Shown here: positions 38,701 to 49,203 of the stretch, one piece after another | Numbering within the stretch: the first letter of the stretch is position 1 | Layout of the letters: each line of letters starts with the position of its first letter | NCBI RefSeq assembly: GCF_000010805.1 | Contig: NC_012522.1 | Location: forward strand, 806,001 to 870,000 | Origin: Rhodococcus opacus B4 | Lineage (GTDB): Bacteria; Actinomycetota; Actinomycetes; Mycobacteriales; Mycobacteriaceae | Direction: 5' to 3' | Length of the DNA: 64,000 nt | Program-made: the position numbers and the translations under genes | The notes under the pieces: model-generated | Database searches by the model: none | What the model was told of the DNA's origin: nothing | Seen by the model: only the letters and a program-made list of their open reading frames with translations

Positions 38701-38736
38701 GGCGGCTCAGTCGGCACCGCCGGGCGGCTCAGTCGG
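38701..38736. repeat. 14-bp direct repeat at the 3' end of a small gene
   Basis: GGCGGCTCAGTCGG occurs at 38701-38714 and 38723-38736, a 22-bp period. The second copy contains the stop codon of the small membrane protein gene (38729-38731). Confidence 0.6.
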
Positions 38737-38980
38737 TCTCGTCGGATCCGGATGTCGTGTCCGGATCCGCTGCGGGACCGCGTTCACCGGGGACGCCGCT
38801 CGCGGGTTGCCCCGGCACGACCGCGGCCTTCTTGCCCGCGAGGGCGCTGACGAGCAGCAGGACCGCCCCGGCGACGCATACCACGATGCATCCCCAGGCC
38901 CACACGACCGAACCGGTCATGAGAGCCACCACCAGGAGAGCGAACCCCACCGCTGCAAGAGCGAGTGTCACGACCAGCAC
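38729..38980 (-). CDS. Small two-helix membrane protein, unknown function (83 aa)
   Basis: The 83-residue protein starts with GTG at 38980 (AGAGG upstream). It has two adjacent membrane helices (~2-22 and ~26-47) and a polar tail rich in Pro, Gly and Asp. It lies between wag31 and the ileS leader. No family recognised. Confidence 0.65.
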   Translation of the reverse strand: MLVVTLALAAVGFALLVVALMTGSVVWAWGCIVVCVAGAVLLLVSALAGKKAAVVPGQPASGVPGERGPAADPDTTSGSDETD

Positions 38981-39029
38981 GGCTCAACCTCTATCCGGGC
39001 CGCTGGCTGGGCAACTACCGCGCGCTCAG

Positions 39030-39881
39030 TCAGCTATTGCCCTTGGCGTAGGACTGGCTGTAATTGGACTGCGATCCACCCTGTGCGAACGAATCCTGAC
39101 CGCCGTCCACCGGAACCGCGGATCCCCGCTGCTCCAGTTCCTCGAGCTGCGACTCCAGGTACGACTTCAGGCGCACACGGTATTCGCGCTCGAACGTCTT
39201 CAGCTGCTCGATCCGGCCTTCCAGCACCGAACGCTGCTGGTTGATCGTCGCCATGATCTCGGTGTGCTTCTTCTCCGCGTCCGCCTGCAGCGCGTCAGCC
39301 TTCTCCTTGGCCTGGCGCAGCTGGGTCTCGGAACGGGTCTGAGCGTCGGTGATCAGTGCTTCCGACTTCTGGCGGGCGTCCGAGATCATCGTCTCGGAAC
39401 GGGTCCGCGCGTCACTGACCAGCTGCTCCGAGTTGGTGCGCGCATTGCCGAGCAGCTGCTCGGACTCGGTCTTCGCGTCGCTCGTGAGACGGTCTGCCAT
39501 CTCCTGGGCGAGACCCAGGACCTTGGCGGCCTGCATGTGAGCGTCGGCGCCCTGAGCGGGGGCCGCGGCAGCCGCGGCGGCGGGGGCCGGAGCGGGCGCG
39601 GGAACCGGAGCCTTGGGCTGCTCGGCGACGCGAGCGGGTTCCGCCTTGGGGGCCGGAGTGGGTGCTGCGGACGTGGAGCGGGGAGCCTTCTTCGCATCGG
39701 CGAGTTCCTTGTCGAGCTCTCCAACTCGCTGCCGAAGGTCGGCGTTCTCCTCGATCAGGCGCGACAACTCTTGCTCGACGAGGTCGAGAAACGCATCGAC
39801 TTCGTCTTCGTTGTAGCCCCGCTTACCGATCGGTGGCTTGCTGAACGCGACATTGTGCACATCAGCGGGAGTCAGCGGCAT
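39030..39881 (-). CDS. wag31: Cell polarity/division protein DivIVA (Wag31)
   Basis: Wag31 marks the cell poles and directs polar peptidoglycan growth. Residues 1-65 are the DivIVA lipid-binding domain ([20 protein letters not shown] followed by [13 protein letters not shown]). A Pro/Ala linker (~66-112) is followed by a long coiled coil (~113-250) with repeats of SDARTRSE type. Threonines and serines near the linker could be kinase sites, as in M. tuberculosis Wag31. It is essential in relatives. It lies downstream of sepF and yggT. Confidence 0.94.
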   Translation of the reverse strand: MPLTPADVHNVAFSKPPIGKRGYNEDEVDAFLDLVEQELSRLIEENADLRQRVGELDKELADAKKAPRSTSAAPTPAPKAEPARVAEQPKAPVPAPAPAPAAAAAAAPAQGADAHMQAAKVLGLAQEMADRLTSDAKTESEQLLGNARTNSEQLVSDARTRSETMISDARQKSEALITDAQTRSETQLRQAKEKADALQADAEKKHTEIMATINQQRSVLEGRIEQLKTFEREYRVRLKSYLESQLEELEQRGSAVPVDGGQDSFAQGGSQSNYSQSYAKGNS

Positions 39882-39983
39882 GGAAGGATCCCTTCACGCG
39901 TCATTTGGCGGTCTAGCAAGCATTCAGTTACAGCGCAGTCTACGTAACGGTGAAACAAGACTGGATCAATGGGGTCCATTCTG

Positions 39984-40286
39984 TCACACCACTCCCGTGG
40001 CACGCGCTTGTCCCTGAACGATCGACATCAGGATGAAGACGATGAACAGCAAGACCATGATGGATAGATCCAACCGCACCCCACCGAGATTGATCGGGGG
40101 GATCAACCGCCGAAGCAGTTTGACCGGTGGATCGGTGACCGTAAAAATCGCTTCGAGAATGACGACCACGACGCCGGTTGGCCGCCAGTCTCGTGCGAAG
40201 GTCCGTACGAACTCGACAATGATTCTGCCGATGAGTAGCAGCCAAAAGACAAACAGTATCAAGTAGATCACCGAGAACAAGGCCAC
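39984..40286 (-). CDS. YggT-family membrane protein
   Basis: The 100-residue protein has two hydrophobic segments (~3-25 and ~75-95) with the YggT pattern LLIGRIIVEFVRTFARDW and DPPVKLLRRLIPPI. It is conserved between sepF and divIVA in Gram-positive division clusters (Rv2146c). A role in division or membrane organisation is suspected, not shown. AT content is higher than in neighbours. Confidence 0.88.
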   Translation of the reverse strand: MALFSVIYLILFVFWLLLIGRIIVEFVRTFARDWRPTGVVVVILEAIFTVTDPPVKLLRRLIPPINLGGVRLDLSIMVLLFIVFILMSIVQGQARATGVV

Positions 40287-40419
40287 ACCTTCACTTTGCC
40301 TGAGAATGCCCGGCCGATCAAAACGAGCCGCGTGGCCAGGGCGTTCTGCGCCACAGCCGTCGCGGCTCGCGTCGTGTCGGACGTTCGGATCCCGATGGTC
40401 GTTTCCCCCGCTCCCCGGC
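40287..40419. other. Gap between yggT and sepF
   Basis: 133 bp with no ORF or clear hairpin. Its GC content is typical for the window, and I see no recognisable promoter. Confidence 0.3.
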
Positions 40420-41097
40420 TTACTTCTGGCTGTAGAAGCCCGTTTCGGCGATGCGGCGACGCTCCTCGGCGGACACGTCGATGTCGGCGGGTGAGAGCAA
40501 GAACACCTTCGTGGCCACCTTGTCGAACGAGCCGCGCAGTGCGAACGCCAGCCCGGCGGCGAAATCCACGAGGCGCTTGGCGTCGGCGTTGCTCATCTCG
40601 ACCAGGTCCATGATGACGGGGGTGCCGTCCCGGAACCGCTCGCCGATGGTGCGGGCCTCCCCGTAGTCGCGGGGGCGGAGCGTGGTGATCTTGGACAGGG
40701 GGCCACCTTCGTCGAAGAGGGGACCGCGACGGCTCTCGACCCGGTCCGATCGCGTGTCGACGGCGAGCGCGCCACGAGTGCTGCCGCGCACAGCGCCGCT
40801 CGCGCTGGGACGGGCCGACCGGACGGCCACGGGTTCGACCCGGGACGAGTGCCGCGGGCTCTCGTACCGGTCGAAGTCGTCGTCGAGGTCGTCCCGCCGA
40901 CCGGGTGCGTAGGCGGCCTTGCTGAAGGCCGGTTCGGCGAAGTCACGGTCGTCGCGGTCGTGGTAGGGATCGCGTCCACTGTCGCGCGCCGGTCGAGCGG
41001 GCCTGCGCGTGGGTTCCGGCTCGTCCAGGTACTCGTCCTCGTAGTCGTCGAGGGGAACCATGCCGAAGTAAGCCTTGAACTTGTGCAGACTGCTCAT
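40420..41097 (-). CDS. sepF: Cell division protein SepF
   Basis: SepF anchors FtsZ to the membrane and bundles it. The 225-residue protein begins [20 protein letters not shown], the amphipathic membrane-binding helix. A long charged, disordered linker follows, then the SepF core (~140-225; [19 protein letters not shown] and [14 protein letters not shown]). The ATG at 41097 has AAGGAAGG upstream; the longer in-frame start adds 12 unrelated residues. Confidence 0.93.
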   Translation of the reverse strand: MSSLHKFKAYFGMVPLDDYEDEYLDEPEPTRRPARPARDSGRDPYHDRDDRDFAEPAFSKAAYAPGRRDDLDDDFDRYESPRHSSRVEPVAVRSARPSASGAVRGSTRGALAVDTRSDRVESRRGPLFDEGGPLSKITTLRPRDYGEARTIGERFRDGTPVIMDLVEMSNADAKRLVDFAAGLAFALRGSFDKVATKVFLLSPADIDVSAEERRRIAETGFYSQK

Positions 41098-41133
41098 TGA
41101 TCGACCTTCCTTGGCGCGGCGGACAGGATCCAA

Positions 41134-41149
41134 CTGCGACCGGTCGCAG
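41134..41149. repeat. Perfect 16-bp palindrome between yggS and sepF
   Basis: CTGCGACCGGTCGCAG lies 37 bp upstream of the sepF start. With no loop it suits a dimeric DNA-binding protein better than an RNA hairpin. Confidence 0.5.
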
Positions 41150-41180
41150 CGGTGGACGGGTTGGCGATCACCTGGGCGAT

Positions 41181-41906
41181 CTATTTCGAGGTTATAGGCC
41201 TCGCACCCAACAGCGCGGTTCCGACACGCACGCAGGTGGACCCGTGTCGGACGGCGTGCTCGAGATCATTCGTCATCCCCGCCGAGAGTTCCGTCGCATC
41301 CGGATGGTCGCGCCGTAGCCGCGCGTGTATCTTGTGCAGTTCCTCGAACGCCGCGTCCGGGTCGGCGTCGATCGGCGGAACCGCCATCAGTCCGCGGTAC
41401 TCGAGCCCCGGCGACGACTGCACCTGCGCGGCAAGGCGATCGAGGTCGGCGATCGCGGCGCCGCCGCGCTGCGGGTCGCCGTCCAGGCTGACCTGCAGCA
41501 GCACCCGCAGCGGCGCGGGCCGCTCCCCCGCCTCCAGGGCCGCGGCCGCCGCGCGGCCGAGGGCGCCGACGAGTCGTTCGCTGTCCACCGAGTGGATGGC
41601 ATACGCCCAGTGCGCGACGGCCTTCGCCTTGTTGCGCTGGAGGTGCCCGATCATGTGCCACCGCACCGACGGGTCCGTCACCGCGGTGCGGAACTCCGCG
41701 ATCTTGGCCGTGGCCTCCTGCTCTCGCGACTCCCCGAATTCACGGCAGCCGAGGTCGTACAGGATCCGCGCGTCCGATTCGGGGAAGAATTTCGTGACGG
41801 GCAGGAGCGACACCTCCGCGGGGTCGCGACCGGCCTGCAGGCACGCCGCGTCGAGCCGTGCGCGCACGGCTCCGAGTGCGGCCTCGATGTCCCCGGTCCT
41901 GCTCAT
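41181..41906 (-). CDS. YggS/PROSC-family PLP homeostasis protein
   Basis: The 241-residue single-domain alanine-racemase-fold protein binds PLP and buffers B6 levels. [12 protein letters not shown] carries the PLP lysine, [13 protein letters not shown] the conserved family motif, and [20 protein letters not shown] the C-terminal phosphate-binding signature. The ATG at 41906 has GGGAGTGG upstream and fits family starts; GTG 41954 would add 16 residues. It is the Rv2148c position in the ftsZ-sepF block. Confidence 0.9.
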   Translation of the reverse strand: MSRTGDIEAALGAVRARLDAACLQAGRDPAEVSLLPVTKFFPESDARILYDLGCREFGESREQEATAKIAEFRTAVTDPSVRWHMIGHLQRNKAKAVAHWAYAIHSVDSERLVGALGRAAAAALEAGERPAPLRVLLQVSLDGDPQRGGAAIADLDRLAAQVQSSPGLEYRGLMAVPPIDADPDAAFEELHKIHARLRRDHPDATELSAGMTNDLEHAVRHGSTCVRVGTALLGARPITSK

Positions 41907-41976
41907 CGTTTCCACTCCCACACCGAATCCCTCACCGCCGCCCACGGCAGTCACCTCGCCGGCTCGCCGGCAGTCG

Positions 41977-42720
41977 TCATACGCTGTCCTGCCCAGTATC
42001 CATCCAGATCACCGCCGCGAGCCGACCGGTCGGGGCCTGGCGGCGATGACTGAAGAGTGTCTGGTCCTCGATGGTGCAGCGCGGATCCTCCGCCACTCCG
42101 GCGACACCCGCGTCGAGCAGTTGCTTGCGCAGACCCGCCCGCAGGTCCAGACCCGGGGTCCCCTTGACGGTGCGGACGGCGCTGCCGGGAAGGAACTTCT
42201 CCACGTCCGCCTGCATCGCCGCGGGCACCTCGTACTGCCTGCCGCTCGCCGCCGGACCCAGGAACGCGCCGATCCGGTCGATCCGCGCTCCCTGCTCGAC
42301 CATGACGTCGAGCACCCGCGGAACGATGCCGATGCGGGCGCCGATCCGCCCGGCGTGGACGGCGGCGATCACCCCGGCCTCGTCGTCGGACAGCAGCACC
42401 GGGACGCAGTCGGCGCTGAGGGTCGCGAGCGCGAGTCCCCGAACAGTCGTCACGAGAGCGTCCGTCGCGGGAACCGGCGTATCGGTGGGCCCGTCGACGA
42501 CGGTCACGTTGCGACTGTGGATCTGCTCCATCCACACCAGGTGGTCGAACGGCACCCCGATCTCCCCCGCGAGCCGGCGCCGGTTCGCCTCCACCGCGGC
42601 CGGATCGTCGCCGACGTGATCACCCAGGTTGAACGTGTCGTACGGTGCGACGGAGCGTCCGCCGGCACGGGTAGTCACAACCCGGCGAACCCTGAACTCG
42701 GGGGCGGGCGGCGAACTCAA
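41977..42720 (-). CDS. pgeF: Multicopper-type polyphenol oxidase / purine nucleosidase family (YfiH, DUF152)
   Basis: The 247-residue protein of the YfiH/LACC1 family has the three zinc/copper ligand regions: [19 protein letters not shown] and [11 protein letters not shown]. The last differs from the usual HAGWRG form. Members act as purine nucleoside phosphorylases/adenosine deaminases or as peptidoglycan-editing factor PgeF. The start is probably the TTG at 42720 overlapping the ftsZ stop (TTGA); a GTG about ten codons later is the alternative. Confidence 0.85.
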   Translation of the reverse strand: MSSPPAPEFRVRRVVTTRAGGRSVAPYDTFNLGDHVGDDPAAVEANRRRLAGEIGVPFDHLVWMEQIHSRNVTVVDGPTDTPVPATDALVTTVRGLALATLSADCVPVLLSDDEAGVIAAVHAGRIGARIGIVPRVLDVMVEQGARIDRIGAFLGPAASGRQYEVPAAMQADVEKFLPGSAVRTVKGTPGLDLRAGLRKQLLDAGVAGVAEDPRCTIEDQTLFSHRRQAPTGRLAAVIWMDTGQDSV

Positions 42721-43916
42721 CGACGCATGAAGGAGGGCACGTCGACTTCGTCTTCACCCTCCTCGTCGGACACCGGTACCGCACGGGACTGACCGTTTCC
42801 GGGAAGCGGCGGCAGACTGCTCGGGCTCTGGTGCGAGCTGATCGTCTCGCGGGTCACCGACATCGGCTCGCTGTTCTGCTGCTCGGCCGACTGCCCGACC
42901 TCGCCCGCCCGTCCGGCGCCGATGGCGCTGCGACCGGCGGCACCCGACTCGACCGGCCTGCGGGTGGGGGTCCCGCCGTCGAACCCGGCGGCGATGACGG
43001 TGACCCGCACCTCGTCGCCGAGCGAATCGTCGATGACGGTGCCGAAGATGATGTTGGCGTCGATGTGGGCGGCTTCCTGCACCAGCGACGCAGCCTCGTT
43101 GATCTCGAACAGACCGAGGTCGCTGCCACCGGCGATCGAGAGCAGCACGCCGCGCGCACCCTCCATCGACGCCTCGAGCAGCGGGGAGTTGATCGCCGAT
43201 TCCGCGGCCTTGATGGCCCGGCCCTCGCCACGGGAGGATCCGATGCCCATCAGGGCGCTACCCGCGCCGGACATGACGCCCTTGACGTCGGCGAAGTCGA
43301 CGTTGATCAGTCCGGGGGTGGTGATGAGGTCGGTGATGCCCTGAACACCGTTGAGCAGGACCTCGTCGGCGCTGCGGAACGCGTCCATGAGGCTGACCGC
43401 GGCGTCGCCGAGCTGCAGGAGGCGGTCGTTGGGGATCACGATGAGGGTGTCGCACGATTCGCGCAGCGACTGGATGCCGGTGTCGGCCTGGCCGCCGCGG
43501 CGCTTGCCCTCGAAGGAGAAGGGCCGCGTGACGACGCCGACGGTGAGGGCGCCGAGCTTGCGCGCGATACTCGCGACGACCGGTGCGCCGCCGGTGCCGG
43601 TGCCGCCGCCCTCGCCTGCGGTCACGAACACCATGTCGGCGCCCTTGAGGACTTCCTCGATCTCGTCCTTGTGGTCTTCTGCGGCCTTGCGGCCGACTTC
43701 GGGATCCGCGCCGGCGCCGAGCCCGCGGGTGAGTTCCCGGCCGACGTCGAGCTTGACGTCGGCGTCACTCATCAGCAGCGCTTGCGCGTCGGTGTTGACG
43801 GCAATGAACTCGACTCCCTTGAGTCCCTGCTCGATCATCCGGTTGACTGCGTTCACGCCGCCGCCGCCGATGCCGACGACCTTTATTACGGCGAGGTAGT
43901 TGTGCGGGGGCGTCAT
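42717..43916 (-). CDS. ftsZ: Cell division GTPase FtsZ
   Basis: FtsZ forms the Z-ring. The 399-residue protein begins [20 protein letters not shown]. The tubulin signature [13 protein letters not shown] is in the GTPase domain, [12 protein letters not shown] (T7 loop region) follows, and a variable linker leads to the C-terminal peptide [11 protein letters not shown], the SepF/FtsW-binding tail. The ATG at 43916 follows GGCGAG; an upstream in-frame ATG at 43991 lies inside the promoter region. It ends the dcw cluster. Confidence 0.96.
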   Translation of the reverse strand: MTPPHNYLAVIKVVGIGGGGVNAVNRMIEQGLKGVEFIAVNTDAQALLMSDADVKLDVGRELTRGLGAGADPEVGRKAAEDHKDEIEEVLKGADMVFVTAGEGGGTGTGGAPVVASIARKLGALTVGVVTRPFSFEGKRRGGQADTGIQSLRESCDTLIVIPNDRLLQLGDAAVSLMDAFRSADEVLLNGVQGITDLITTPGLINVDFADVKGVMSGAGSALMGIGSSRGEGRAIKAAESAINSPLLEASMEGARGVLLSIAGGSDLGLFEINEAASLVQEAAHIDANIIFGTVIDDSLGDEVRVTVIAAGFDGGTPTRRPVESGAAGRSAIGAGRAGEVGQSAEQQNSEPMSVTRETISSHQSPSSLPPLPGNGQSRAVPVSDEEGEDEVDVPSFMRR

Positions 43917-44133
43917 CGGCTCTCGCCTTCCATGAGTGTGTATCACGCTTTCGTACAGATCAGCCCAGCCTGAACCCTCAACCTCAACCATAGGGTTACG
44001 GTTATGTCAAGTGCTGCTCGACTAGAGCGAAACGCTATGCACCGGCATACGGATACGCCATTAGGCGCGCCGAGACGCGCCGAGTTATTTGACGAACTCG
44101 CCCGCAACTCTTTCGCATCCGGGTCACGACCCC
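43917..44133 (-). promoter_or_regulatory. ftsZ upstream region with hairpin and promoter-like elements
   Basis: There is no gene in these 217 bp. Downstream of ftsQ is a GGCGCG/CGCGCC hairpin (44064-44069 with 44076-44081). TTGACA (44010-44005) and TATGGT (43992-43987) are promoter-like but only 12 bp apart, so they may belong to different promoters. Duplicated GGTTGAG follows. ftsZ thus probably has its own promoter inside the cluster. Confidence 0.45.
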
Positions 44134-45018
44134 TCACCGCACCGTCGGCAGGTCGGGACTCGACACGTCGTACGTCTGCCCCGGCTGGGTGAGCAGCGGC
44201 AGGGTGACCGCGGCCTTGCGCTCGGACTTCTCCGTGCCGCCCCACACGACGATCCGTCCGTCGAGCAGCGTCACCGCGATATCCGAAATCGACTTCGCGG
44301 CAACCTGTCCCACCTGTCCGCGCAGCTGGGGCGGCATCGATTCCAGCACCTCGATCGCCGCCTCGGTGGACGGGTCGCCCCACCCCGGCTTCTCCGTCAC
44401 CAGTCGCGGCACCCCGGGCGGCGGCGGGGCGATCTCGTAATCCACCGCCTCCGCGTCGAGGAGGTGGGTGCCACCGGGGCTGTCGACGAACACGACGGGC
44501 ACCCGCTCGGTTACCGTGACGCGGATGGTGGACGGGTACACCCGTTGCACGCGGGCGGACGCCACCTTCGGGATCGCGGCGACGCGCAGCGCCGCGCCCT
44601 CGGTGTCGACGCGGAGCAGCGGCTGCCCCTGCGGCACGGCCAGCACCTGGCGAATCTGCTCCTCGGAAATCGACGTCGCCCCCGCGACGTCCGTCTGACG
44701 CACCGACAGCAGCGGGGTGAACCACGCAACGAGACCGAGCGCCACGACCACGACGACGCCGACGACGCCCATCACCGCCGGACGCCGGTACCACGAGCGA
44801 CGTTGCACCTCCGCCGCCGCGGACCTCCGTGCCGCCGAGGCTGTTTCGCGGGTGTGCCGTGTGCCGGGGTCGGTGGCGGTGGAGCTTCGCCGACGCGAGG
44901 ACGTGCGGTCGCCCGCCGTCGCGCGTGCGGCGGACGCACCCGGTCGCGGACTGCGCTGGGCGTCGCGGCGGACAGGGCGGTCCGGCCGCTCGGACCGGCC
45001 CCGGCGCTCCCGCGTCAT
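44134..45018 (-). CDS. ftsQ: Cell division protein FtsQ
   Basis: FtsQ is a bitopic divisome protein linking FtsL/FtsB to later components. The 294-residue protein has a long basic cytoplasmic N-terminus (~1-78), one membrane helix (~83-102, [18 protein letters not shown]), then a POTRA domain (~107-175; [20 protein letters not shown]) and the FtsQ beta domain. The start overlaps the murC stop by 4 bp. Confidence 0.92.
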   Translation of the reverse strand: MTRERRGRSERPDRPVRRDAQRSPRPGASAARATAGDRTSSRRRSSTATDPGTRHTRETASAARRSAAAEVQRRSWYRRPAVMGVVGVVVVVALGLVAWFTPLLSVRQTDVAGATSISEEQIRQVLAVPQGQPLLRVDTEGAALRVAAIPKVASARVQRVYPSTIRVTVTERVPVVFVDSPGGTHLLDAEAVDYEIAPPPPGVPRLVTEKPGWGDPSTEAAIEVLESMPPQLRGQVGQVAAKSISDIAVTLLDGRIVVWGGTEKSERKAAVTLPLLTQPGQTYDVSSPDLPTVR

Positions 45019-46526
45019 CGCGACGGGTGGTGGTGCGGAGCCGCACGCAGAGCGTCGAGGATCTGGTTCCCGAGCATCGTCACGTCGCCGGCGCCCATGG
45101 TGATCACTACGTCACCAGGGGACGCGAGGGCAGCGACCTGACGCGGCGCCTGCGACAGGTCCGGCTGGTAGTGCACCGGCTTGGACACCGACAGCGCGAC
45201 CAGGGCGCCGCTGACGCCCGGGAGCGGTTCTTCCCGAGCGCCGTACACATCGAGGACCATGACCTCGTCGGCGAGGTCGAGTGCGTGCCCGAATTCCTCG
45301 GCGAATGTTGCTGTGCGGGAATACAGGTGCGGCTGGAAGACCACGATCACCTTGCCGCTGCGCACCGGCTCCTCGGATTCGCGGCGGTCGGCCTCGTGGG
45401 GCTGGCTCACCAGATCCGCGGCGGCGCCGAGCACGGCCCGCACCTCGGTCGGGTGGTGCGCGTAGTCGTCGAACACGCGGACCCCGTGCTCGCGGCCGGT
45501 GAACTGGAACCGCCGGTGCACTCCCCCGAAACCGGCGATGCCCTCGAGGATCTCGTCCACGTCGGCACCTGCCTCCCGGGCGGCGAGGAGCGCGGCCAGC
45601 GCATTGAGCGCCATGTGCCTGCCGGGCACGTTCATCCGGATCGTCCTCGGCGCCTGCTCCCCGGCCAGCTGGAACTGCAGTACCCCGCCGACGTCCCGGG
45701 CCTCGAAACTCAGCAGGCGCGCGCCGACCTCGACGCCGTCGATCGGAGCGAAGGCCCCGTCCGCGTCCTCGGCGCTGCCGTAGCCGAGCACCCGCACCCC
45801 CGGCAGTCCCCGGGCCGCCACCCGCTGCGCGAGCGCCGCCGACCCCGGATCGTCGAGACAGGCGACGAGCAGCCCGCCGTGCGACAGCCGGGCCGCGAAA
45901 TCGTCGAATACCTGGATGTACGCCTCGGGGCTGCCGAAGTAGTCGAGGTGATCGGCCTCGACGTTGGTGACGACGACGACGTTCGGGTCGTACTGGAGCA
46001 GCGAACCGTCGCTCTCGTCGGCCTCGGCGACGAACACGTCGCCACTGCCGTGGTGGGCGTTGGTCCCGGCCTCGTTGAGTTCGCCGCCGACCGCGAACGA
46101 CGGATCGAACCCGCAATGCTGCAGCGCCACCACCAGCATCGACGTCGTCGACGTCTTGCCGTGAGTGCCCGACACCAGCAGGGTGCGGTGCCCCTGCATC
46201 AGCGAGGCCAGCACTGCGGGCCGCAGGATCACGGGAATCCCGCGCCGGGCCGCCTCCACGAGTTCCGGGTTGTCCTTGGGGATGGCCGCGTGGGTGGTGA
46301 CCACGACGGTCGGGCCGCCGGGCAGCAGATCGAGTGCGCCGGCGTCGTGGCCGATGCGGACCTGGGCGCCGCGGGCGCGCAACGCGAGGACGCCGCGACT
46401 CTCCTTGGCGTCCGAACCGGACACCTGGCCACCCCTGGCCAGCAGGATCCTCGCGATTCCGGACATTCCGGCGCCGCCGATCCCGACCATGTGGACACGT
46501 TCCAACTGCGCGGGCAGGTCGGTCAT
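45015..46526 (-). CDS. murC: UDP-N-acetylmuramate--L-alanine ligase
   Basis: MurC adds L-Ala to UDP-MurNAc using ATP, the first peptide step. The 503-residue protein starts with a Rossmann-like UDP-binding domain ([19 protein letters not shown]). The central ATP domain has [12 protein letters not shown], and [10 protein letters not shown] carries a conserved Mur ligase acid. [10 protein letters not shown] opens the C-terminal domain. It overlaps murG and ftsQ by 4 bp each. Confidence 0.95.
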   Translation of the reverse strand: MTDLPAQLERVHMVGIGGAGMSGIARILLARGGQVSGSDAKESRGVLALRARGAQVRIGHDAGALDLLPGGPTVVVTTHAAIPKDNPELVEAARRGIPVILRPAVLASLMQGHRTLLVSGTHGKTSTTSMLVVALQHCGFDPSFAVGGELNEAGTNAHHGSGDVFVAEADESDGSLLQYDPNVVVVTNVEADHLDYFGSPEAYIQVFDDFAARLSHGGLLVACLDDPGSAALAQRVAARGLPGVRVLGYGSAEDADGAFAPIDGVEVGARLLSFEARDVGGVLQFQLAGEQAPRTIRMNVPGRHMALNALAALLAAREAGADVDEILEGIAGFGGVHRRFQFTGREHGVRVFDDYAHHPTEVRAVLGAAADLVSQPHEADRRESEEPVRSGKVIVVFQPHLYSRTATFAEEFGHALDLADEVMVLDVYGAREEPLPGVSGALVALSVSKPVHYQPDLSQAPRQVAALASPGDVVITMGAGDVTMLGNQILDALRAAPHHHPSR

Positions 46527-47671
46527 CGGGTTCCCCTCGTCTGCGCGGCCACGTCGATCACGATGCGCGCAACCTCGGCGGCTGCGCTGCGGTGACCCGC
46601 GCCGGCCGCGCGTCGCCCCATGTCCTCGAGCTGCGCGGGGTCGCGCAGCAGAGGGATCACGGTCTCCGCGACGAATCCGGCGGACAGGTCTCCGTCGGCC
46701 ACAATCATTCCACCTCCGGCGGCGACGACAGGCCGCGCGTTCAGTTCCTGCTCGCCGTTGCCGTGTGGCAGCGGCACGTACACCGCGGGAAGGCCGACCG
46801 CCGACACCTCGGCCACCGTCATCGCGCCCGACCGGCAGATCACGGCGTCCGCCGCCGAATAGGCGAGGTCCATCCGCGACAGGTAGGGAACGGCGACGTA
46901 CGGCGGGCCGCCCGGGGCCGCGGGAACGTCGAGGGTGTTCTTCGGTCCGTGCGCGTGCAGGACGGCCACCCCGGCCGCCGCGAGCGACTCGGCCGCACCC
47001 GACACGGCCTCGTTCAGCGACCTCGCGCCCTGGGAGCCGCCGAACACCAGCAGCACCGGGCCGTCGGCGGGGAGGCCGAAGTGCGCACGCGCCTCCGCCC
47101 GCAGCGCCGACCGGTCGAGACCGGTGATCGACGCCCGCACCGGGATACCGAGGATTTCGGCGTCCGACCGCCCCCGCGCCGAGACGCCCGAACCGGCGAC
47201 GGCCGCCAGGACGCGGGCGGCGCGGCGGGCGCCGATCTTGTTCGCGATCCCGGCGCTGGCGTTCGCCTCGTGCACGACGATCGGAATGCGGCGCCTGCGG
47301 CGGAGCAGGCCGGGGCCTGCCGCGAGGTACGCAGGCAGCGCGACATACCCGCCGAAACCGACGACGACGTCGGCGCCGGTCGCGTCGAGCACCTCGCGGG
47401 TGCGGCGCACCGACGCGCGCACGCGCCCGGGCAGCCGCAGCAGGTCGAGGGTGGGTTTACGGGGCAGCGGCACCGGCGGAACGAGTTCGAGCGGATAGCC
47501 CCGCTCGGGAACCAGGGTGGTCTCGAGGCCACGGGCCGTGCCGAGAGCGGTCACCACCGCGGTGTCGTCGATCGCCTTGATCGCGTCGGCCACGGCCAGG
47601 GCCGGTTCGATGTGCCCGGCGGTACCACCGCCGGCCACGATCACCGACAGGGTGGACTTGTCGCCGTTCAC
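46523..47671 (-). CDS. murG: UDP-GlcNAc transferase MurG (lipid II synthesis)
   Basis: MurG transfers GlcNAc to lipid I on the inner face of the membrane. The 382-residue GT-B enzyme has the N-terminal G-loop [14 protein letters not shown], a second G-loop [16 protein letters not shown], and the C-terminal donor-binding segment [20 protein letters not shown]. It overlaps ftsW and murC by 4 bp. Confidence 0.95.
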   Translation of the reverse strand: MNGDKSTLSVIVAGGGTAGHIEPALAVADAIKAIDDTAVVTALGTARGLETTLVPERGYPLELVPPVPLPRKPTLDLLRLPGRVRASVRRTREVLDATGADVVVGFGGYVALPAYLAAGPGLLRRRRRIPIVVHEANASAGIANKIGARRAARVLAAVAGSGVSARGRSDAEILGIPVRASITGLDRSALRAEARAHFGLPADGPVLLVFGGSQGARSLNEAVSGAAESLAAAGVAVLHAHGPKNTLDVPAAPGGPPYVAVPYLSRMDLAYSAADAVICRSGAMTVAEVSAVGLPAVYVPLPHGNGEQELNARPVVAAGGGMIVADGDLSAGFVAETVIPLLRDPAQLEDMGRRAAGAGHRSAAAEVARIVIDVAAQTRGTR

Positions 47672-49203
47672 CTACGAAATCCTCGCTCTCCTGCTCGGCC
47701 ACCCGAGCTTCGCTGTTGACGTGCACCGCGTTCGGGGGTGCGGCCCGTGCCGCGTTCGGGGCGGCCCTTCTCGTATGTGATGCTGCGGGTCCGCGGGGCC
47801 ATCTCGCGACCGGCCCGGCGACGCGCCTCGGCCCGGCGCACCGCCTCCGCGCGCGCCGCGTCCGCCCGCACCGGTGAATACGCCTCCGGTTTGCGGAGCC
47901 GCAGCAGACGACCGAACGGGCCGTCCTGCCCCGAGTGCAGCGCCGCGACCGCCTCCGGTTCGTGCCGGGCCGCGTTGGCGACGAGACCGAACATGAACAG
48001 TGTGGTGGCCGTCGACGTTCCGCCCGCCGACACCAGCGGCAACTGCAGGCCGGTGACGGGGAGCAGCCCGATCACGTAGCCCACGTTGATGAACGCCTGA
48101 CCGGTGATCCACACCGTTGCCGTTCCGGTGAGCAACCGGAGGAACGGGTCGGCGGATCGGGCCGCGATGCGCAGGCCCGTGTACACGAACAGCCCGAACA
48201 GGCCGAGGACGGCGGCGCCGCCGAGGTATCCGAGTTCCTCGCCGATGATCGCGAAGATGAAGTCGTTGTGCGCGTTCGGCAGGTAGCTCCACTTCGCGCG
48301 GCTCTGCCCCAGCCCCCGTCCGAGGATCCCGCCGTCCGCGAGCGAATACATCGCCTGCCGCGACTGGTATCCGATGCCCTGCGGGTCGGAACCGGGGTTG
48401 AGGAACTCGCGGACGCGAGCGGACCGGTAGCCGGCGGTGAGCGCGAGGATCACGATTCCGGCGACGCCGGTGCCGACGATGGCGACGAACAGCTTCAGCG
48501 GCAGTCCCGCGAACCACAGCAGCGCCATCAGGATGATGGCCAGCGAGACCGTCGTACCGAGGTCGGGCTGCAGGATGATCAGGACGAACGCGACGAGAGC
48601 GGCCGGAACCAGCGGAACCAGCATGTCCCGGACGCTGGAGATGTCGCTGCGGCGCGACGCCAGGATGTGCGCGCCCCATACCGCCAGCGCGATCTTGGTG
48701 AGCTCGGCGGGCTGCAATGAGAATCCCGCGACGACGAACCAGCCACGGGTGCCCTGGGATACGGTGCCGATGCCGGGGATGAGGACCAGGACCAGCAGGA
48801 TGATCGTGATCGCGAACGCCGGAAAGGACAGGGCGCGCATCACCCGGACCGGGATCTGCAGCGCGGCGTAGAACAGGCAGAGCCCGAGAGCAGCGAACAG
48901 TGTCTGCCGGGTGAAGAGGGTGTACGCCGAACCGTCGGAGGCGTAGGCCTCGACGCTCGAGGACGACAACACCATCACCAGACCGAGGACCGTCAGCAGA
49001 AACGCGATGGTGACCACAAGGTGGAACGACGCCAGCGGCCGAGAGAGCCACGCCCCGATCCGGGTGCGCGGGCTGCGGGGCGGGGCGGTCCGTGTGCGCG
49101 GACTCGACGGGGCACGCTTGGCGACCCCGGGTGCGGCGGCGGTGCGGGCCGGGGACCGCTGTCCTTCGGGGACGCGGCGGGTGCGGGCTCCGGCGGAGGT
49201 CAT
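47668..49203 (-). CDS. ftsW: SEDS peptidoglycan glycosyltransferase FtsW
   Basis: FtsW polymerises lipid II at the septum with FtsI. The 511-residue protein has about ten membrane helices between ~60 and ~420 and long polar N- and C-terminal cytoplasmic tails. SEDS motifs include [41 protein letters not shown] and [10 protein letters not shown]. The ATG at 49203 overlaps the murD stop; the frame extends upstream only as antisense-like sequence. Confidence 0.94.
   Translation of the reverse strand: MTSAGARTRRVPEGQRSPARTAAAPGVAKRAPSSPRTRTAPPRSPRTRIGAWLSRPLASFHLVVTIAFLLTVLGLVMVLSSSSVEAYASDGSAYTLFTRQTLFAALGLCLFYAALQIPVRVMRALSFPAFAITIILLVLVLIPGIGTVSQGTRGWFVVAGFSLQPAELTKIALAVWGAHILASRRSDISSVRDMLVPLVPAALVAFVLIILQPDLGTTVSLAIILMALLWFAGLPLKLFVAIVGTGVAGIVILALTAGYRSARVREFLNPGSDPQGIGYQSRQAMYSLADGGILGRGLGQSRAKWSYLPNAHNDFIFAIIGEELGYLGGAAVLGLFGLFVYTGLRIAARSADPFLRLLTGTATVWITGQAFINVGYVIGLLPVTGLQLPLVSAGGTSTATTLFMFGLVANAARHEPEAVAALHSGQDGPFGRLLRLRKPEAYSPVRADAARAEAVRRAEARRRAGREMAPRTRSITYEKGRPERGTGRTPERGARQQRSSGGRAGERGFRR

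Noticed and set aside
43917..43991. Longer FtsZ start at ATG 43991
   Set aside because: The extra 25 residues lack family support and overlap promoter-like sequence; ATG 43916 has a ribosome binding site.
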